A stretch of 7,712 nucleotides of DNA, from the NCBI GenBank assembly GCA_013696185.1, contig JACCZA010000369.1, positions 1 through 7,712 on the forward strand, read 5' to 3'. Both the position numbers and the translations under genes were made by a program. The notes beneath the pieces are model-generated. The model saw only the letters and a list, made by a program, of their open reading frames with translations, made no database searches and was not told the DNA's origin. This document shows, piece after piece, positions 5,489 through 7,712 of this stretch. This DNA is from Actinomycetota bacterium (GTDB lineage: Bacteria > Actinomycetota > Thermoleophilia > Gaiellales > Gaiellaceae). How positions within the stretch are numbered: the first letter of the stretch is position 1; each line of letters opens with the position of its first letter.

Positions 5489-6012
5489 CAGGGCCACACC
5501 GTGACCGTGCGGTCGATCGTCAGCAGGGGCGTCTCGCCGTCGAGGAGCGTCACGTCCTGGGAGCGGCGGCCGATATTGGTGGGGTTGACCTGGAACTGGA
5601 GGAAGAAGAGGTGCTTGTCGCCCGCGGGGACGTGCCCGAGGCGAAACGCGGGCTTGCCGTCTCGGCTCGACTCCTCGAGGGGTCCCGGAGCGAGCGTGTT
5701 CAGCGTCATCCCCTCGAGCCAGCCGGAATCGAGCACGAGCACGGCGTTCTCGATCTCGCGCGTCGCCTCGATCGTGAAGCGCGCCTCGTAGAAGAGGCCG
5801 CTGCGCAGCCGCGTCGGTGCGTAGACCTTGAGGCTCGCGCCGGGCACACTCTCCCGCGAGGTCGCGGGGCGCTGGCCGAAGACGTTCAGGAGCCCGAGGA
5901 GGAGTACGAGGGCGAGCAGACCGAGCAGGATCCGCCGCGAGAGCGGCCGCCGCTGCCGGCCCACGTGATCGCGGTGGCGCTCGACCGAGAGCTCGGCAGG
6001 CACGTCGGCCAC
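5488..6012 (-). CDS. Membrane-anchored extracytoplasmic beta-rich protein, unknown function
   Basis: A 174-aa protein with no family I can name. An N-terminal tail rich in Arg and His (RHRDHVGRQRRPLSRR, residues 12-27) is followed by one strong hydrophobic helix at about 28-45, built of Leu, Ala, Val and Gly. By the positive-inside rule the remaining 125 residues face the outside. That part alternates hydrophobic and polar residues (LKVYAPTRLRSGLFYEARFTI; HLFFLQFQVNP; LLTIDRTVTVW), as expected for a small beta-sandwich (immunoglobulin/CARDB-like). There is no cysteine, lipobox or catalytic motif. The stop overlaps the DUF421 ATG by one base (TGATG), so the two proteins probably act together. 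The start is weakly defined: GTG at 6012 or GTG at 6003, neither with a Shine-Dalgarno. Confidence 0.75.
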   Translation of the reverse strand: MADVPAELSVERHRDHVGRQRRPLSRRILLGLLALVLLLGLLNVFGQRPATSRESVPGASLKVYAPTRLRSGLFYEARFTIEATREIENAVLVLDSGWLEGMTLNTLAPGPLEESSRDGKPAFRLGHVPAGDKHLFFLQFQVNPTNIGRRSQDVTLLDGETPLLTIDRTVTVWP

Positions 6013-6076
6013 GGAGGCGGGACTTCGGCAGCGGAAGCGCTCTTCCTCTCCAGAAGGGCAGGCCTCGAGAGCGAGC

Positions 6077-6466
6077 TCAGTCGCTCCACCAGTCCTTGAT
6101 CACCTCGCCGTCCCGCTCGTGGCGGGCGCCGAACGCGAGCAGCTCGATCCCTTCCGGCCCAGCCTCGAACGCGCGGGTCACGCCGGGTGCGACACGAATC
6201 GCGTCCAGCGCCTCGAGCTCGACGATGTCGTCGTCGAGCTTGACCCGGCCCGAGCCGGCGAGCACGACGTAGACCTCCTCCGCGTGCTCGTGCTTGTGTC
6301 CGAAGGGCTGTCGCTTGTCGGGGCGAAGGCGGTGGTGGCTGACGCCGGTGCCCTCGACCTCGAGCTCTGCGTTGGCGAACCGCGCCTCCTGGATGTGGTC
6401 GTAGCCGAACTTGGCGGCGGAGTCCTCGACCTCGGTGAGCTTTCTGAGCGTGTATGGAGCGGGCAT
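6077..6466 (-). CDS. Single-domain cupin protein
   Basis: A 129-aa protein with one cupin barrel. Motif 1 reads GHKHEHAEEVYVVLAGSG (56-73), with the metal-ligand pattern His57-x-His59 and Glu63 or Glu64. Motif 2 reads LDAIRVAPGVTRAFEAG (87-103), where the usual fourth ligand His is replaced by Arg98. The C-terminus ends HERDGEVIKDWWSD. Cupins of this size bind small molecules or metals; the altered motif 2 leaves catalysis open. The ATG at 6466 is chosen over a longer open frame reaching 6658, because AAAGGAG at 6473-6479 lies 6 nt before it and the extra N-terminal residues are low-complexity Ser/Arg/Gly. The gene follows the Ddn-like gene by 79 nt and precedes the membrane-protein trio by 64 nt. 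The physiological role is unknown. Confidence 0.88.
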   Translation of the reverse strand: MPAPYTLRKLTEVEDSAAKFGYDHIQEARFANAELEVEGTGVSHHRLRPDKRQPFGHKHEHAEEVYVVLAGSGRVKLDDDIVELEALDAIRVAPGVTRAFEAGPEGIELLAFGARHERDGEVIKDWWSD

Positions 6467-6545
6467 CGGGCTCTCCTTTCTCGATCTCGAGCTGCAACCG
6501 GCGACCCCCGAGTCGAGGTCGCAATGCGTCGTCCCGGGGCCTGCC
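6467..6545. other. Intergenic region between cupin and Ddn-like genes
   Basis: The longest gene-free stretch apart from the broken gene at the right edge (79 bp). It holds the cupin ribosome binding site and some GC-rich inverted bits (a CCCCGGG and a CCCCCGAG run), but no perfect stem with a T-run, so no intrinsic terminator can be claimed. No promoter consensus was recognised. Confidence 0.5.
6473..6479 (-). promoter_or_regulatory. Ribosome binding site deciding the cupin start
   Basis: The minus strand reads AAAGGAG, 6 nt before the ATG at 6466. It is the clearest Shine-Dalgarno in the window and excludes the longer 193-codon reading. Confidence 0.8.
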
Positions 6546-6965
6546 TCAGACCCGCTCGAGGACGACGACCGGGATCTCCCGGTCGGTCTTCGTCTGGTAC
6601 ACGTCGTAGTCGGGCCACTGCTCGGCCGCGAGCCTCCAGAGGCGCTTCCGCTCCTCATCCGTGGCGGTGCGTGCCCGCGCGGGAAAGACCTCGGCCTTCA
6701 CCTGGAGCTCGACCACGGGGTTCCTCTGAAGATTCTGGTACCAGTCGGGGTGATCGGGGGCGCCGCCCTTCGACGCCACGATCACGTAGGCATCGTCAGC
6801 GTGCTCGTAGATCAGCGGCTTGGTGCGCGGCTCACCCGTGCTCCGGCCCGTCGTCGTGAGCAGGAGGATCTTCGATCCGCGCCGCCAGATGTGACCGACC
6901 TCCCCGTTGGTCTCACGGTAGCGCTGCACGTGCTCGTCTCCGAAGAGGTTTTCCGCTTCGCTCAT
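6546..6965 (-). CDS. Ddn-like F420H2-dependent (deazaflavin) oxidoreductase
   Basis: A 139-aa protein of the nitroreductase/deazaflavin-dependent family (DUF385; Ddn and F420H2-dependent quinone reductases). Such proteins have a small split-barrel fold and reduce quinones, nitro compounds or other substrates with reduced F420. Signatures are ILLLTTTGRSTGEPRTKPL (33-51), YVIVASKGGAPDHPDWYQNL (60-79) with the cofactor-phosphate region K/G-G, and the C-terminal VYQTKTDREIPVVVLERV (122-139). Length is normal. The ATG at 6965 has AAAGG (6972-6976) 6 nt upstream. It lies 42 nt downstream of the broken epimerase and upstream of the cupin on the same strand. Its presence implies that the host makes F420. 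Substrate unknown; reduction of menaquinone is a possibility in view of mqnD, but that is speculation. Confidence 0.93.
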   Translation of the reverse strand: MSEAENLFGDEHVQRYRETNGEVGHIWRRGSKILLLTTTGRSTGEPRTKPLIYEHADDAYVIVASKGGAPDHPDWYQNLQRNPVVELQVKAEVFPARARTATDEERKRLWRLAAEQWPDYDVYQTKTDREIPVVVLERV

Positions 6966-7007
6966 GGGCTGCCTTTCGGTTGGGAACGTGAGTATGCCCC
7001 GGCGAAC

Positions 7008-7712
7008 TCAGCCGGAGGATCTGGCGAGGTAGCGGTCCTCGGCCGTGTAGTCGAGCATCGGCCCCAAGAAAGAGTCATCGAGCCCGGGCAGGTACACCAC
7101 CCTCACCGCGGCACGCGGCCGAGACGAGCCACTCGATCTCATCCGCGACGGTGGTCGCGTAGTCGCCGACCGGTGTGTATCCGGAGCTCGACGGCCGCGC
7201 TCATGTCGAGCACGATCGGGTGCGGCGCGTGCCACGGCGTTCGACCGAGCCCCTCAGCGGCTTCGCCGTCGAGCAGCACCTCGTCCCAGATGTGGTCGAG
7301 CTGCCGTGCGATCGTCCGCGAGATCTCGAGCACGCTTGGCGCGTCGAGGTCGGCGCTGTTCAGGATCCGCTGACCTGGCTTTGCCGCAACCGCCTCGGTG
7401 AGCGCTGCGATGTTCGCTGCGGCCGTCGGGTGGTCGACGCCGCCAACCCCGGTGGGCCAGGAAGACGGTTGGGCGCCGGTCGAGCACGCGCTTGACGAAG
7501 ATCCATTCACGCGGCCTCGCCGCACCCGAACCGTGGATCTTCGAGGCCCGGAGCACGCTCACCGGCCACCCGCTGTCGAGCAGGACCTGCTCGGCTGCGA
7601 CCTTGTTCGCCCCGTACCCCTCGCGAGTATTGAAGTCGCCGGTGCCTGGAGCGACCGTGGCCTGCGTCTCTAGCGACGACGTGGTCCACGACCGCCGGCC
7701 TCCGTCAGCAAC
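7008..7712 (-). pseudogene. Frameshifted NAD-dependent epimerase/dehydratase (extended SDR), C-terminal part
   Basis: No single frame covers this region, but three frames joined in order give one coherent C-terminal SDR sequence. The first piece (about 7680-7446) contains SSLETQATVAPGTGDFNT, then GYGANKVAAEQVLLDSG with the catalytic Y-x-x-x-K, then VLRASKIHGSGAARPREW and VFLAHRG. The second (about 7444-7184) gives GGVDHPTAAANIAALTE, GQRILNSADLDAPSVLEIS, GRTPWHAPHPIVLDMSAA. The third (about 7182-7099) gives GYTPVGDYATTVADEIEWLV. The last (7097-7008) gives VYLPGLDDSFLGPMLDYT, AEDRYLARSSG and a TGA stop. Each join needs removal of one base, near 7445, 7183 and 7098. Two further +1 shifts are likely near 7680 and 7693 (LLTEAG / VVDHV / SSLET). 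No stop codon interrupts the repaired reading. The NAD-binding N-terminus lies beyond the right edge. Either a young pseudogene or indel errors. Confidence 0.8.

Noticed and set aside
5489..5497. GTG at 5497 as the DUF421 start
   Set aside because: It adds only three residues, has no better ribosome binding site, and family members usually begin MDIV at the ATG used here. It cannot be fully excluded.
4263..5504. Plus-strand open frame of 413 codons opposite the OCD-like and DUF421 genes
   Set aside because: Composition is that of an antisense shadow, and it spans two coupled real genes.
6033..6046. Small inverted repeat GGAAG-CGCT-CTTCC as a terminator between the cupin and the membrane-protein trio
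   Set aside because: The stem is only 5 bp, has no T-run, and does not extend outward; chance is likely in such GC-rich sequence.
6467..6658. N-terminal extension of the cupin gene to an ATG at 6658
   Set aside because: The added residues are Ser/Arg/Gly low-complexity and overlap the Ddn-like gene. A strong Shine-Dalgarno lies 6 nt before the internal ATG at 6466.
7507..7689. Separate small minus-strand gene (60 codons) at the right edge
   Set aside because: Most of it is an out-of-frame reading of the SDR segment that contains GYGANKVAAEQ. Only its first residues (VVDHVV) appear to belong to the broken SDR gene.

Overview
The window is very GC-rich DNA with almost gap-free coding, most of it on the minus strand. 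Several genes start with GTG. An F420H2-type (Ddn-like) reductase, a futalosine-pathway menaquinone enzyme (MqnD) and small proteins of a type I associate with Thermoleophilia point to a high-GC actinobacterium, probably Thermoleophilia (Gaiellales/Solirubrobacterales-like). The lineage is an inference from gene content; no rRNA or other marker is present. There is no intact mobile element, tRNA, rRNA or CRISPR array.

Layout from left to right. (1) 1-3780, minus strand, read from right to left: mqnD, then a PcaF/PaaJ-like thiolase, then an NAD(P)-dependent aldehyde dehydrogenase, then the start of a single-pass membrane protein that runs off the left edge. Gaps are 10, 1 and 28 nt. (2) 3781-3855: a 75-bp divergent promoter region. 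A TANNNT hexamer lies 9 nt before the start codon on each side, which suggests leaderless transcripts. (3) 3856-4110, plus strand: the only plus-strand gene, an 84-aa conserved-looking small protein. Its stop codon shares a CTAG palindrome with the stop of the convergent gene. (4) 4107-6012, minus strand: a tightly coupled trio of a membrane-anchored extracytoplasmic beta-rich protein, a DUF421/YetF-type membrane protein (TGATG junction) and an ornithine cyclodeaminase/mu-crystallin-family enzyme (GTGA junction). (5) 6077-6965, minus strand: a single-domain cupin and a Ddn-like deazaflavin-dependent reductase, each with its own Shine-Dalgarno sequence. (6) 7008-7712, minus strand: the C-terminal part of an extended-SDR NAD-dependent epimerase/dehydratase, broken by at least three and possibly five +1 frameshifts.

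How the genes may work together: MqnD belongs to the futalosine route to menaquinone, but no other mqn gene is in the window. The downstream thiolase and aldehyde dehydrogenase form a translationally coupled catabolic pair of unknown substrate. The DUF421, anchored beta-domain and OCD-like trio is the least explained unit and the best candidate for an undescribed function. The most striking sequence-level signals are the cluster of same-sign frameshifts at the right edge and the paired leaderless promoter candidates around mqnD. I see no clear evidence of a defence or other exotic system.
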